DNA from: Diacronema lutheri
Taxonomy: Eukaryota; Haptophyta; Pavlovophyceae; Pavlovales; Pavlovaceae
NCBI GenBank assembly: GCA_019448385.1
Contig: JAGTXO010000068.1
Location: 93,846-157,845 of the forward strand
Length of the DNA: 64,000 nt
Direction of reading: 5' to 3'
Shown here: piece after piece, positions 39,771 through 49,859 of the stretch
Numbering within the stretch: position 1 is the first letter of the stretch
Layout: each line of letters begins with the position of its first letter
Translations under genes and position numbers: made by a program
Notes under the pieces: generated by a model
Database searches by the model: none
Seen by the model: the letters and a program-made list of their open reading frames with translations, nothing else
Told to the model about the DNA's origin: nothing

Positions 39771-41354
39771 TCACCGTTTGGTCCTTGACGACGACTCGAA
39801 TTTCTCAGGCCCGTGCTCGGCCTTTCCCGCGCCGTTGGCTGCGCGCGCCTTGCCGCCGCGCTGCACCTCGAGCTCAGCGTCGGCGAGCCGCGCGCTCCGC
39901 GTGGCGAAGCGCGCGCGCGCCGCCCACCAGCGGTGCGCGCGCTGCACGCCGAACGACGCCGCGAGGGTGGCGGCGATGAGGGCGAGCGTGCTCGTGCCCG
40001 ACACGGCGACGAGCACGGCGCAGAGCAGCAGCGGCGGCGCGACGAAAAGCCAGATCCCGCGCCGGTCGCCCGCCGCGATCCGATACGGCCGAGCGAGGTC
40101 GGGCTCGAGCGCGCGGAGGCGCGCGAGCGCGACAAACTCCGCGGCGGTTGAGAGCATGTAAAGCGACATGCACAGGGTGATGACGAGCTCCCACTCGCCG
40201 CAGAGGAGGAGCGCCGAGCCGCACGCGACGTTGACGACCGTCGCGCGCACAGGCGTGCGCAGCGTCGGGTGGAGCTCGCCCACCCAGCGCGGCGCGACGC
40301 CCAACTGCGCGAGCGCCACGAGGACTCGACTCGAGGTCGAGATGATGGAGGTGAGGACGGCGAAGGCGCAGACGGCGCCGGCGGCGGAGAGCCAGCGGCC
40401 GAGCCATCGCCCGCCGCCGTGCACGCCGCGCGAGATGTCGACGAAGTACCCCTCGTCCCAGAGGGAAAAGTCCGGTGCGACACTGACGCCGACGAGAAGC
40501 GGCAGCGCGTAGGCGCACAGCGCGAGCGCGAGCGCGCCGAGCATCGCGGGAAGAAAGGAGGCCTGCGCGTCGGCGACCTCGGAGGCGAACGTGCCCGCCA
40601 GATCAAAGTAGCTCAAATTCCACAGCAGCACCGACAGCGCGCCGCCCCAGTCGGCCCGGCCCTGCCCGGCGGGCGGTCCGGTGGCGATCGCCGCGCCGGA
40701 CAGCTGCGGCGCGCCGAGCGCGACGAGCGCGACGAAAGGGGCGAGCGTGAAGGCGGCGAAGGCGGCGGACGCGTTGCCCACAACCTCCACACCCAGCGCG
40801 TTGAGCGCGCCCGCCGCGCACAGGACGAGCGTACCGATCGCCCAGCGCGCGCCGAGCGGCAGGATGGCCGCCGCGTCGTCGTCCTCCGACGCCGAGTGAG
40901 GGCCGAGGTACGAGAGCATGAGGAGCGGGTAGGAGGCGATGTCGAACATGCTCGAGACGACGCGCCAGTACCCGATCTGCTGCGCCGCCGACTCGCCCAG
41001 CCCGCGCGAGAGCCACACGACGAAGCCGCCCATCTCGGGCAGCGCGCACGAGAGCTCGGCGGTCATGAGCGCCTCCTGCAGTGACCAGACGAGCGGGACG
41101 ACGCAGAGCAGCGCGAGGGTGACGGCCGGACCCATCACGCGCACAACCGGCTCGATCCCAAACGGCCCGCCGCACACGCACGCGTACGTGACGAACATGA
41201 GCTGCACCGCGCTCAGCTTGTGCGCCGGCCGGCCGGCGCCATCGGCCGCGACCGTCGCGCCCACGCCGGCGGGCGCGCCGGCCGTCGTCGTGCCCCTCTC
41301 GGCCCTCTCGGGTCGCTCCAGCGAGATGAGCGGCATTCCGACCGGAAGCCGCAT
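39771..41354 (-). CDS. Amino acid / polyamine permease (APC superfamily, PUT/LAT-like)
   Basis: A single-exon minus-strand gene of 527 residues with about 12 predicted membrane helices. TM1 has CVCGGPFGIEPVV, the unwound substrate-binding helix of plant polyamine uptake transporters (GGPxGxE). It is followed by VPLVWSLQEALMTAELSCAL and GGFVVWLSRGLGE, also typical of that branch. Later helices include LLWNLSYFDLAGTFASEV and STSSRVLVALAQLGVAP. The N-terminal 45 residues and the C-terminal 40 are polar and cytosolic. Plant relatives import polyamines and paraquat; animal LATs carry amino acids, so substrate is undecided. It is convergent with the desaturase gene (stops 122 bp apart). Confidence 0.88.
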   Translation of the reverse strand: MRLPVGMPLISLERPERAERGTTTAGAPAGVGATVAADGAGRPAHKLSAVQLMFVTYACVCGGPFGIEPVVRVMGPAVTLALLCVVPLVWSLQEALMTAELSCALPEMGGFVVWLSRGLGESAAQQIGYWRVVSSMFDIASYPLLMLSYLGPHSASEDDDAAAILPLGARWAIGTLVLCAAGALNALGVEVVGNASAAFAAFTLAPFVALVALGAPQLSGAAIATGPPAGQGRADWGGALSVLLWNLSYFDLAGTFASEVADAQASFLPAMLGALALALCAYALPLLVGVSVAPDFSLWDEGYFVDISRGVHGGGRWLGRWLSAAGAVCAFAVLTSIISTSSRVLVALAQLGVAPRWVGELHPTLRTPVRATVVNVACGSALLLCGEWELVITLCMSLYMLSTAAEFVALARLRALEPDLARPYRIAAGDRRGIWLFVAPPLLLCAVLVAVSGTSTLALIAATLAASFGVQRAHRWWAARARFATRSARLADAELEVQRGGKARAANGAGKAEHGPEKFESSSRTKR

Positions 41355-41559
41355 TCCTCAGGGCGACCGGGAGGGCGACATGACACTGCCGCAGAGCCGC
41401 ACCTTCGGCTTCGCCTCGAAGCCGTGCGACAGGCGGGAAAATGGCAAGAGGACGTACGTCTTGGCGTGTGACACGCCCACGGCGGTGTGGCGTGCCGCGT
41501 GCGGACTGCCCTCGCGGAGCGGGCTCGGGCTTGGTCTCGCGCCCGCTGGTGTGTCGGGC

Positions 41560-43368
41560 TCACTGCTCTACGCGCGGCCGCTTGGCCGCGCCGCTCTTCC
41601 CGCCCTTGCCCGCCCTCGGCTTGCGCTCCGCGGCCTCGGCCGCCTCCTTGCGCTTGGCGAGCTGCGTGGCAAATTCCTTGCGCTCCTTGCGCGTGTGCTT
41701 GTCGCCGCCCGCCGCGCCCGCGCCGTCCGCGCCGGCCGCGCCGCCGGCCGCGCCGCCCTTGGCGGCCGACGCGCTGGGCAGCTCCTTGGGCGCCAGGCCC
41801 TTGCGCATCCGAACGCGGTTTGCGATGTTGGTCGCGCGCAGCTGCTTCCGCTCCGCCTTGGCGCGCTCGACGTCGCTCGCGCGCTCGGCCCACGCGGCCG
41901 CCGACTTGCGCTTCTGCGCCTCCTTGCGCTTCACCGCCTTTTTTAAAAGCCTCTCCGAGTCGAGCACCTTGCCGCCCGACGCCTTGAGCAGCGCCTTGTC
42001 CCACGCGGCGTCGGCGGCGCCCTCGTGCGCGGCCGCTGCCTCCGCCGCCGCGCGCTTCTGCTTGGCCGCCTGCGCCCGTCGCCGCCGACACGGCGCGCGC
42101 ACGCGCGGCGCGCGAGCGGGGCGCGCGAGCGGGGCGCATGGGACCGGGCACCGGAGCGCATGGCGGAAGCGTTCGTCAGCGCGCGCGAGCGCCGGGCGGC
42201 CGCGTGGCGGAGGCGTACGCCGGCGAGCGCGCGCGGCGCTGATCGGCGGCGATGCCGCGCGGCGGCGCGCGGCCCGCGGCCAGGCCGGCTGGGCGGATGC
42301 GGCGCGCGCGCTCGCCACGGCCTGGTTGAGGCCATACTTGTCCATTCGCGCGAGGCGCGCGCGCGCGGCGCCAGGCCCATCCCGGGCGGACGCGAGGCGC
42401 GCGCGCGCGGCGCCAGGCCACTCTCGGGCGGACGCGAGGCGCGCGCGCTTGCAGCTCACCGCGGCTTGCGCGAGCAAAAGCTTCGCCGATGGACCGTGCG
42501 AGTGCGCCTGGGTGAAGACGCGCGTGTCCACCGCCTTGCGCTCGGACGGCAGCCGCAACTGCGCGTACTCGAGCGCATCGCCGTCGACCGCGGCTGTGCG
42601 TGCCGCGCTGCCCGCCGCACCTGCCGCGCGCGCGGCCGTCGCCGCGTCGGCGCGCGGCGCGCGCGCGGGCAGCGGCTCGCCGCGCGCCTCGGCCTCGGCT
42701 GCGGCCGCGCGGCCGCGCGCTTTGCGCAGCTCGCTCTCGCGCCGCTCGGCGGCCTTGCGCTGCTTCGCCTTGCGCCGCGCCGCCTTGTCCGCCTGTTCCG
42801 CCGACGCGGCCGCCGAGCTCGCGCGCTCGACCTTCCGCTTCTCGCGCTTCACCGCGGCCTTGGCCTCGGCGGCGGGAGCGTCCGCGCCGCGCTCGTGGCG
42901 CAGCTCGGCGAGTTTGCGCGCCATACGCTCCTTGAGCGTGAGCTCGGCGGCGCTGTCCGCCGCCGCGTCATCGGCGCCGGCGTCGTCTTCCGCGTCCGTA
43001 TCGCCCTCGTCGTCGTCCTCCTCCTCCTTCTCGCCCGCGTCCGCATCCTCGTCGTCCTCGTGATCCCCATCCTCGTCGTCCTCGTCCATGCCCGGCTCAT
43101 CGCGCTCGCGCCTTTGCTGCGCCTTCCTCTCCCGTTGCACGTCGAGCACGCTCTTGGCGTTCCGCGCCGGGTCAAGGCGCGCGCGCTTGGCCTCGCCGCG
43201 TTTAGCTTTGAGCTCGGAGAGCGTCGGCAGCTCCTTCTTCGAGTGCTTGAGGTAGCGATTCTGTACGCGCTCCTCGTCCGGCGGAAAGTACAGGTGCGGC
43301 GGAATCATCGCCACCAGCTCGTCGATGAAGGCGCAGTCGGCGGCGATCGCCGCCGACGTGACGGCCAT
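41560..43368 (-). CDS. SURF6: SURF6 / Rrp14 family nucleolar ribosome-biogenesis protein
   Basis: Two minus-strand exons (43368-42460, 42069-41560; GTGAGC...CAG, phase 0) give 472 residues. The N-terminus FIDELVAMIPPHLYFPPDEE is the conserved SURF6/Rrp14 leader. The middle is an acidic Asp/Glu block and a basic coiled region. The C-terminal half has the family core WDKALLKASGGKVLDSERLL, the long KKAVKRKEAQKRK helix, and a Lys/Arg-rich end. Rrp14/SURF6 acts in early pre-rRNA processing in the nucleolus. The start is the only ATG before the leader. It is divergent to the MED22-like gene, with 54 bp between start codons. Confidence 0.88.
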   Translation of the reverse strand: MAVTSAAIAADCAFIDELVAMIPPHLYFPPDEERVQNRYLKHSKKELPTLSELKAKRGEAKRARLDPARNAKSVLDVQRERKAQQRRERDEPGMDEDDEDGDHEDDEDADAGEKEEEDDDEGDTDAEDDAGADDAAADSAAELTLKERMARKLAELRHERGADAPAAEAKAAVKREKRKVERASSAAASAEQADKAARRKAKQRKAAERRESELRKARGRAAAAEAEARGEPLPARAPRADAATAARAAGAAGSAARTAAVDGDALEYAQLRLPSERKAVDTRVFTQAHSHGPSAKLLLAQAAVSCKRARLASAREWPGAARARLASARDGPGAARARLARMDKYGLNQAVASARAASAQPAWPRAARRRAASPPISAARARRRTPPPRGRPALARADERFRHALRCPVPCAPLARPARAPRVRAPCRRRRAQAAKQKRAAAEAAAAHEGAADAAWDKALLKASGGKVLDSERLLKKAVKRKEAQKRKSAAAWAERASDVERAKAERKQLRATNIANRVRMRKGLAPKELPSASAAKGGAAGGAAGADGAGAAGGDKHTRKERKEFATQLAKRKEAAEAAERKPRAGKGGKSGAAKRPRVEQ

Positions 43369-43422
43369 CGCGCCACGTCGTCCGTCGGGCTGCGATGGCG
43401 GCGCGGTGAAAGGCGCGCGGAA

Positions 43423-43785
43423 ATGTTGCGCTCGCCAAAGGACGTGGTGGTGGACGCAGAGCAGTACACGCGCGAGCTGGTGGCGGCATTTGGCGAGATC
43501 GTCGGCCTCGCGCGCGCCGACGACAGCGCGCCCGAGCCCGACGCGCTCCGGCTTCGCCAGCTCGCCGACACGATCGCGGAGCGCGCGGGCGCTCTCGAGG
43601 CGCTCGTCTCGCGGCTCAAGTACGCGGCGGTGCTGCGCGAGGGGCGCGAGTGCGAGGAGCTCGTGCTGCACACGGCAGATCAGTACGACGCGCTCGCAAG
43701 CGCGCACGCCGCCGAGCTCGCGAGTATTGCGAACGAGGTCGACGAATCGATCGCGCGTGCGGAGGCCGAGCTCGCGCGCGGCTGA
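43423..43785 (+). CDS. MED22: Mediator subunit 22-like (MED22/SURF5)
   Basis: An intronless gene of 120 residues, starting MLRSPKDVVVDAEQYTRELV. The whole protein is two long amphipathic helices. ELVAAFGEIVGLARADD aligns with the first MED22 helix, and LADTIAERAGALEALVSRLK fits the family segment that precedes the LKQFLIL-like turn. A final HAAELASIANEVDESIA helix matches the C-terminal half. Length fits the family (about 120-200). MED22 is part of the Mediator head module that binds RNA polymerase II. Helical similarity of this kind is weak, so the call is tentative. A four-codon upstream ORF (ATG at 43394) sits in the 5' leader. Confidence 0.6.
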   Translation: MLRSPKDVVVDAEQYTRELVAAFGEIVGLARADDSAPEPDALRLRQLADTIAERAGALEALVSRLKYAAVLREGRECEELVLHTADQYDALASAHAAELASIANEVDESIARAEAELARG

Positions 43786-44208
43786 CGAGGCGCGCCGACG
43801 AGGCGCGCTGCGCGCCACCCTTTGGCGGGGCCGCGGCGTGGGCACAGCGGCGCGCCGCACCCGGCGAACGCGAGGCGTGCACCGCGACCGCGGGCTCTGG
43901 TCGCCATTGCCAATACTGGGCATGCGAAAGACGCTGTTGGGCGGCCGGAAGGCGTTGGCGCCACGGCCGCGTAGCGAGGGAAGCCTCGTGGAATCCGCAT
44001 GCAACCAGTGTCCGAGTGGTGAGAGGCTGAGAGCCGAGCCCGGCTCGGGAGTGCGACGTGCGAAGGTGGGCGCCCCGCGGACGAGACCATTCTGAAGTCT
44101 GAACTCGAAAACGGAAAAGGGGGAAGCGCGGGAGTGTGGATATGACGGCAGCGTGCCGCTCATGCCGTGCGCGCCCGGGGCCCGCCGGCGTGCGGGCGCG
44201 CGCACCGC
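43786..44208. other. Convergent intergenic region
   Basis: 423 bp between the MED22-like stop and the haloperoxidase-like stop. 43900-44150 is somewhat less GC-rich; no gene, tRNA or array is seen. Confidence 0.5.
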
Positions 44209-46659
44209 TCACCACGGCCACCACGACGCGCTCTCTGCGCGGCGCTCGCCGCCAGCCGACGTGATGGCGACCGCCGTGACTTCGACCGGCGCGCTCGCGT
44301 GGCGCGCGCCGCTCTCCGCGCGCGAGCGGCGGCGTGGGCGACGATCCTCGCCGCCCGCGTCGTGTTCGGCCGTGGGCGCCACCTTTGCGCCGTCGCGCTC
44401 CTGGGCGCCACGGTCGATGTCGCGCAGCGTGTCGCGCCACGGCGTCGAGGCCTGCGCCTTCGTCCCGCGCTTGGCGGCCGCACTTGCGCCCGCGACCGAC
44501 GCGACGGCCGCGCGCGCGACGAGGCGCGGGCGCACGAGTTGCAGCCAGCCGACGAGCGCGGCGAGCACGAGCACGACTGGGCCGAGAACAAGCACATAAA
44601 GGTACTCTTGTACCCACGTGCCTGGCTCGAGCACGACGCCCGACTTCGCCGTCTTCGCCGCGTCCTTCGAGCCGCCGCCGCCATTGCCGTCGTCGTCTGA
44701 GGCCGACGTGGCCGTGCCGGCGCCGATGCCGCCGCTCGAGCCGTCGGTCGACGGCTGCGTGATCGTGACGACGGTGCCGTCAAACTTGGAGAGCGTCCAG
44801 CCGCCGCCCAGCTCGGCGCCCTTGACGCCCATCTCGTCCTCGCGCGCCTCGCGCAGCTTGTCCTCCAAGTACGCGATGGCGTACTCCTCGCCCGCGGCGA
44901 TGCCGCCGTCCGCGTCGCCGCGATAGTGCACGCCCGCCCAGTTCCGGCCGATGGCAATGTTGGACGCGAGCTTGTTCAACTCGCCGATGATCGTCATGTC
45001 TGCCGCGTCGGCGGCCGTGTACGCGACGAGGGACTGGCCGTCGGCGGAGGGCACGCGCGCGGTGCGCGCGCCGGCGACCCACTTGAGCGGTGCGGCCGCG
45101 TCGCCCTCGCCGTCGTGCGTGCGCAGCATCGCCTTGAGCACCGTGACGCACGCGCCGGCGATGACGGCGTGGCCGGACGGATGCGACGGATGCGTCGGCG
45201 CACCTTCCGGGAATTGTCCGGCGAGGAGGAGCGTGCGGTTGGCGCCGCGCCGCTCATTGTCGGCGCGGACGAGCTCGAGGAGCGCGGGCGAGACGGCCAT
45301 TTCGGCCAGGATGGCGGCGAGGCCCGGCACCGCGTCGTGCAGCTGCGCGTCGGCACTTGCGAGCTCGACGCGCTGCGCGAACACCTCGGGCCTGATTCGA
45401 AGCGTCAGCGCCCATTTTTGATGCCACGCGGTGCGCAGCGCGGGGAGCGCGACGTGCGCGAGCGCCGCGAGCACGTCGGGCTCGCCGCCCGACGTCCACG
45501 CGCTCGTCGCCGGGTGCCCGTACTCGTTTGGCGCTATGCCGTTGCTTTTTGCAACGAGATAAGCCTGCTGGAAAAATTGGTTCACGGGGTCGTTGTGCAC
45601 CTGCGCGCGGGCGGGCGGGGCCGGACGACGCCGCGCGCGCGTGCGCAGGCGGCGGGCGTCTGAGATCTGAGAGAAATGCGCGCGCGCGCGCGCGCGCGCG
45701 CGCGTGCAGGACGCGAGGCGTGTGCGGCGCGGTGCGCGCACGATGGCGCCGAGCACGCGTGGCGTGTGGACGAGCGACGGGGCTGTGAAGCTGATCGCCG
45801 GCGTGCGGCCACCGTTCTGCTGGTCGCGCCAGCTGGCAAAGGTGAGCGCGTTGTCCGGGTCCTCCTCGCCCACATACCGCTGCTCCACGTTGCGCATGTT
45901 GCCGTTGTGGAAGGCGCTGAGCAGGAACTGCGAGATGTATGGTCCAACGGTCTCGCCAGTGCCCACGCCGCGGAAGAGCGTTGCGGGCGTGATCGCGCCG
46001 GTGGCGTCGGTTGGCGCGGTGGTCTTGTCGGTGTACGCGTTGAGCGCGTCGATCACTGCGAGCACCGTCGCGTCCGTGCCGAAGTCGGTAAATCGCACGT
46101 CGCGCAGCAGCGACATTGCGTAGACCTCGGCCATCTCGAACGCGCTCGCGGCCGAGTCGATCGGGTAGAGGTGGTAAAGGTGCGGCGTCTGCACGGCGCA
46201 GCCCATCAAATTGTAGCTGTATCCGGTCGGCACGCCCGTCAGCTTGCGCACGCGAAGCGGTGCGTTTGCGCCGTCGACGCCGTCAAAGAGGCGGATGCCG
46301 TCGAGCGCCTCACGGCTCATGCACCGAATCGCGCGCAGGAGCGTGTCGACGTCGTCGGCGTCGGAAAAGCCGGTCCTCTCGTCGTGAGCGAGGGTCTTGG
46401 CGAACACGTACGGGTAGAGCCGCCGGCCGCTCGTCGGCTCCGTGTACGTGCGCAGGTCCCAATGCCGGCCCGTATGATCTTCGCGCGCGGCCACGCCGCG
46501 CAGGCCCGTGCTCGCCGTGAGCGCGGAGTCAACGCGCACGTGTTCGATCGCGGACGCGGCGCACGCTGTGGCGGCGCTCCAGTCCGAGTCCGCCGCGTCG
46601 CCTGCGCACGTGCACTGGCTCGTGTCGCCCGCGAGGGCGAGGAGGAGGGGCCAGTACAT
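44209..46659 (-). CDS. Vanadium-dependent haloperoxidase-like / PAP2-superfamily type I membrane protein
   Basis: Two minus-strand exons (46659-45742, 45600-44209) give 769 residues. The active-site set of vanadium haloperoxidases is present in order: Lys368 and Arg376 in KWALTLRIRPE, Ser448-Gly-His450 in THPSHPSGH, and Arg525 with His531 in GRNWAGVHYRGD. Unlike most soluble haloperoxidases, there is a signal peptide (MYWPLLLALAGDTSQC), a C-terminal membrane helix (LYVLVLGPVVLVLAALVGWL) and then LVRPRLVAR and a basic tail. The catalytic part should face the lumen or outside. Bromide/iodide oxidation is inferred; acid phosphatase activity is an alternative in this superfamily. Intron donor GTGCGCG, phase 0. 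An upstream GTG in frame is disregarded. Confidence 0.85.
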   Translation of the reverse strand: MYWPLLLALAGDTSQCTCAGDAADSDWSAATACAASAIEHVRVDSALTASTGLRGVAAREDHTGRHWDLRTYTEPTSGRRLYPYVFAKTLAHDERTGFSDADDVDTLLRAIRCMSREALDGIRLFDGVDGANAPLRVRKLTGVPTGYSYNLMGCAVQTPHLYHLYPIDSAASAFEMAEVYAMSLLRDVRFTDFGTDATVLAVIDALNAYTDKTTAPTDATGAITPATLFRGVGTGETVGPYISQFLLSAFHNGNMRNVEQRYVGEEDPDNALTFASWRDQQNGGRTPAISFTAPSLVHTPRVLGAIVRAPRRTRLASCTRARARARAHFSQISDARRLRTRARRRPAPPARAQVHNDPVNQFFQQAYLVAKSNGIAPNEYGHPATSAWTSGGEPDVLAALAHVALPALRTAWHQKWALTLRIRPEVFAQRVELASADAQLHDAVPGLAAILAEMAVSPALLELVRADNERRGANRTLLLAGQFPEGAPTHPSHPSGHAVIAGACVTVLKAMLRTHDGEGDAAAPLKWVAGARTARVPSADGQSLVAYTAADAADMTIIGELNKLASNIAIGRNWAGVHYRGDADGGIAAGEEYAIAYLEDKLREAREDEMGVKGAELGGGWTLSKFDGTVVTITQPSTDGSSGGIGAGTATSASDDDGNGGGGSKDAAKTAKSGVVLEPGTWVQEYLYVLVLGPVVLVLAALVGWLQLVRPRLVARAAVASVAGASAAAKRGTKAQASTPWRDTLRDIDRGAQERDGAKVAPTAEHDAGGEDRRPRRRSRAESGARHASAPVEVTAVAITSAGGERRAESASWWPW

Positions 46660-46897
46660 CTTGCCCCTGCCGAGTCGTGGAAATGCCACTGGGCCGTTGG
46701 CGTGTCACCAAGTCCTTGTCGCAAGAATCCAGGACAACGTTGGATCAGGCGGGGCCAACCGTGCACGAAACAGAAACGGCGCCCAGAATAGAAGGAAACC
46801 GCCGTAGGCACGGCGCTCGGGTGGCTCGCGTCCAACGCGCATTCCACGGCGCGCGAGCGCGTGTGTGCTGTTGAAACAACGGCTCGTGGAAGGATAT

Positions 46898-46938
<41 letters not shown>

Positions 46939-47267
46939 GATGCCTTGCACGTCATGCGATGAGCGCACGCACGTCGTGGCGAGTGGCAACGACCGGGCGC
47001 AAGGACTGCGCGGACCAGCGCCTCTCGGCTGTGCTCGCACACAAGTCCGAGACGGCCTTCGGCCCTAACGATGCCCGTCAACACGACGCGCGTCGCCCGT
47101 ATCAACGCGCTGTCGGCGCACTTGCAGCGGAGTGTGCGCGACCTGCATCGCGTTGATTCAGCCTGCAAGAAGGGAAAGACCAAGACGTTTTCCCGTTTCC
47201 GGTGCCAAATTGCAACGTTTCCCATATATTTTCGCGGCGGGGTCTCACTTTTTCAAGCGCGCCGCAC
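46660..47267. other. Divergent intergenic region with poly-G tract
   Basis: 608 bp between divergent start codons. A G run spans about 46897-46937. Two lower-GC stretches (46720-46800 and 47150-47260, the latter with CCCATATATTTTC) are candidate promoters for the haloperoxidase-like and RCC1-like genes. Confidence 0.5.
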
Positions 47268-47653
47268 ATGGCGAGCCGCCGCTCAAGGCGAGCTGTCGGC
47301 GCGTTGACGGCGCTTGGCGCGCTATGTGCGCTCGGGGTCGCAGGCGCAGCCCCGCCCGCTGACATTCCCACCGCCGTGCTTGAGAAGAGCTTTGACCAGC
47401 TTGAGGAAGGGCCGCTCGACCACGACAACAGCCTGACGCAGATCGACCTGCCCGACTATGCGCACCGCGACCCGTGCAACGGCAACCTCGACCGCGACGC
47501 GCACTCGGTGGGCCACCACGGAACGGGCCTGGCGGACGAAGATACGTTCACCCGGCCGCCGCCTAGCGTCCAGTGCCCGCCGCCCAGCCCGCCGCCGGTC
47601 GCGTCGCCGCCGTCACCGCGCGTGACCGCCAACGTGCAGTCCGTGAGCGTCCA

Positions 47654-47732
<79 letters not shown>

Positions 47733-49681
47733 GGCAAGATGTCCGGCTGCGCGCTGCCCGCCGGCCTGCGCGCCTACCAGCGCACGGGCGTGTGGGACCC
47801 GGCCGCGGAAGTGGGCGGCGTGTGCCTCCGTACCGACGAGGCGCTCGGCCGCGGCGTGCGGTGCAAGTGGGCGCACGCGCAGCCCGAGTGCTCGGTGCCG
47901 GCGGCTGAGTATGCCGGGCGAGAGTACATCACGTCGTCGCTGCTTGGCCGCTTCTCCATCTCGGCGGGCGTGAAGGACACGTGTGTACATAGCGATGACG
48001 GCGCGCGCTGCTGGGGTTCCAACGAGGGCGACAAGCTCGGGCTACACCACGGGATCCACGGCGCAATTGGCGGCTCAACGTACTCGCGCTTCGACCTCAC
48101 CTCCGCCGGCATCCTGCGCACGCCCGCCAACAACTCGATCCTCGAGATGAAGCTCGGCATGGTCTTCACGTGCGCGCTGCGCGAAGCTGGCGAGGTCACG
48201 TGCCAGGGCGGCGACGTGGCGACGGACGGCTCGTTCGTGTGGCATCGGAACCGGAAGACGCGGTACGGCGCGCGGCGCAAAGTCGACGACCTGCACAGGA
48301 AGGTCGACTTTGCCCTCGACGGCGGTGAACGCGTCGTCCAGTTCGATTTAAAAGCGATCCACGGCTGCATGGTCTCGGCAACGGGCAAGCTCGGCTGCTT
48401 CGGCGCCAACGACGTCGGGCAGGTGGGCAACAGCCAGAACGGGTACGGCGCGTGGGAGCCGCGCCACATCATCTACGCCTTCCACTCCGACACGACCGTG
48501 ACGCACGTGTCGGTTGGCGGCGGCCATTCTTGCGGTGTAACGGCACAGTCGACGGTCTTCTGCTGGGGCAACAACGCGCACGGCCAGCTGGGCGTCGGTG
48601 ACACCTGGGCGCGGACGGACATGCACCAGCTCGCCGAGCTGCGCCCCGTCGCGCTCGGCGGCGCCGCCACGCGCGTCGTCTCGGGCGCCGACTTCAACTG
48701 CGCGACGCTCATCGCGTTCGACGACGCGACGGGCGACGTGCTCGTGCGCTGCTGGGGCCACAACGCGCAAGGGCAGCTCGGGCTGGGCGACCAAACGTCG
48801 CGCGGGCTGCACGACAAGGACCTCGGCTCGGAAAACTGGAGGCCGACGCCGTACCGCAACGTGTACGGACACAACCTCGCCGTCGCGCGCACGATCGCCG
48901 CCGGCTGGCGGCACGCGTGCGTGCTCACGGTGGCGAACGAGCTCAAGTGCTGGGGCGACAACGGCGCGGGCCAGCTGGGGCTGGGTGATCGGCTCAACCG
49001 CGGCGACCAAGAGAACGAGCTCTTCTACGCGCCAAAGTCCACGTACGTCGGGCACAACCACAAGGCGTACGCCGTCTCGCTCGGCGAGACGCACACGTGC
49101 GTGCTCTCGTACGAGGGCGAGACGCCGCCGCCCGAGGTCGTCAACACGGACGGCCCGTGCATCAAGTGCTGGGGCGGTGCGCGCGTGCGCCCCTGCGCTT
49201 CAGCTCCGCGGCGTGCGCACTTCCGACCAGCACCCCCCCTTTACCCGTTTACTCACCAAACGTGCCAAAAACCACGCTCACTCGCCCGCGTACCCACGCC
49301 CCCCAACTGCCCACACGCGCAGACAACTGGCACTTTGAGCTCGGCTACGGCGATCAGGACTCGCGCGACTACGCCGACCACGCCGAGCGCGGCGTCGATT
49401 CGTGCCTCAATCCGGCCGTCGCCGTGCTCGGCGACCTGCAGCGGCCCGACCTCACGGGCCACGTGAACGTCGCGGGCGACTTCCTCGCCGTCGAGCGCGC
49501 GGCGGCCGCCGCCGGCGACGCGCGCGCGCGCGGGCGCGGCGCGCGCGCGCTCGGCGCTGCCGCGTGCCTCGTCGCGTGCGCCGCGCTGTTCGGCGCGGCC
49601 GCGCGGAGGCGCGTGCTGCGCGCGCGCGCCGCGCACGGCCTAGACGGCGTGACGCGCTTGAACGAGGACGCGAGCGCGTGA
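47268..49681 (+). CDS. RCC1-repeat protein with signal peptide and C-terminal membrane anchor
   Basis: Exons 47268-49176 and 49323-49681 join as GGC-G/AC (CWG-D-NWHFELGYGDQD) to give 755 residues. The N-terminal signal peptide (ALTALGALCALGVAGAAPPA) leads into a lumenal region with a Pro-Thr dipeptide repeat encoded by (CGACGC)n at about 47657-47730. RCC1-type blades follow, for example VFCWGNNAHGQLGVGDTW, CWGHNAQGQLGLGDQTS and LKCWGDNGAGQLGLGDRL, each preceded by a short VSxGxxHxC strand. Each blade carries CWG, so disulfides may brace the propeller, as expected outside the cytosol. Near the C-terminus AAACLVACAALFGAAARRR is a membrane anchor with a basic stop. Secreted RCC1 proteins are common in algae; ligand unknown. 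Confidence 0.85.
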
Positions 49682-49859
49682 GTCGCGCGACGGCGTGAGC
49701 GCCGGGCGGCGGCGGAATTTTTTGCGCGCGTGGGCAGGCGACCGTAAAAAGAAGAGACGTCCTAGAGTCTTCTCCTTTCCATCATTGTACCGTTGGGAAC
49801 ATAATTCTTAATTCTTAAGAATCTGACGGGGATAAATTTCGAGGGTTCACACCCAGGTG
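49682..49859. promoter_or_regulatory. AT-rich island upstream of the PAF-acetylhydrolase-like gene
   Basis: 178 bp holding the most AT-rich run of the area (about 49775-49850), including the palindrome TTCTTAAGAA and the word CATCATTGTACCG also found at 39714. It may combine the RCC1-gene 3' end with the promoter of the next gene. Confidence 0.35.
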
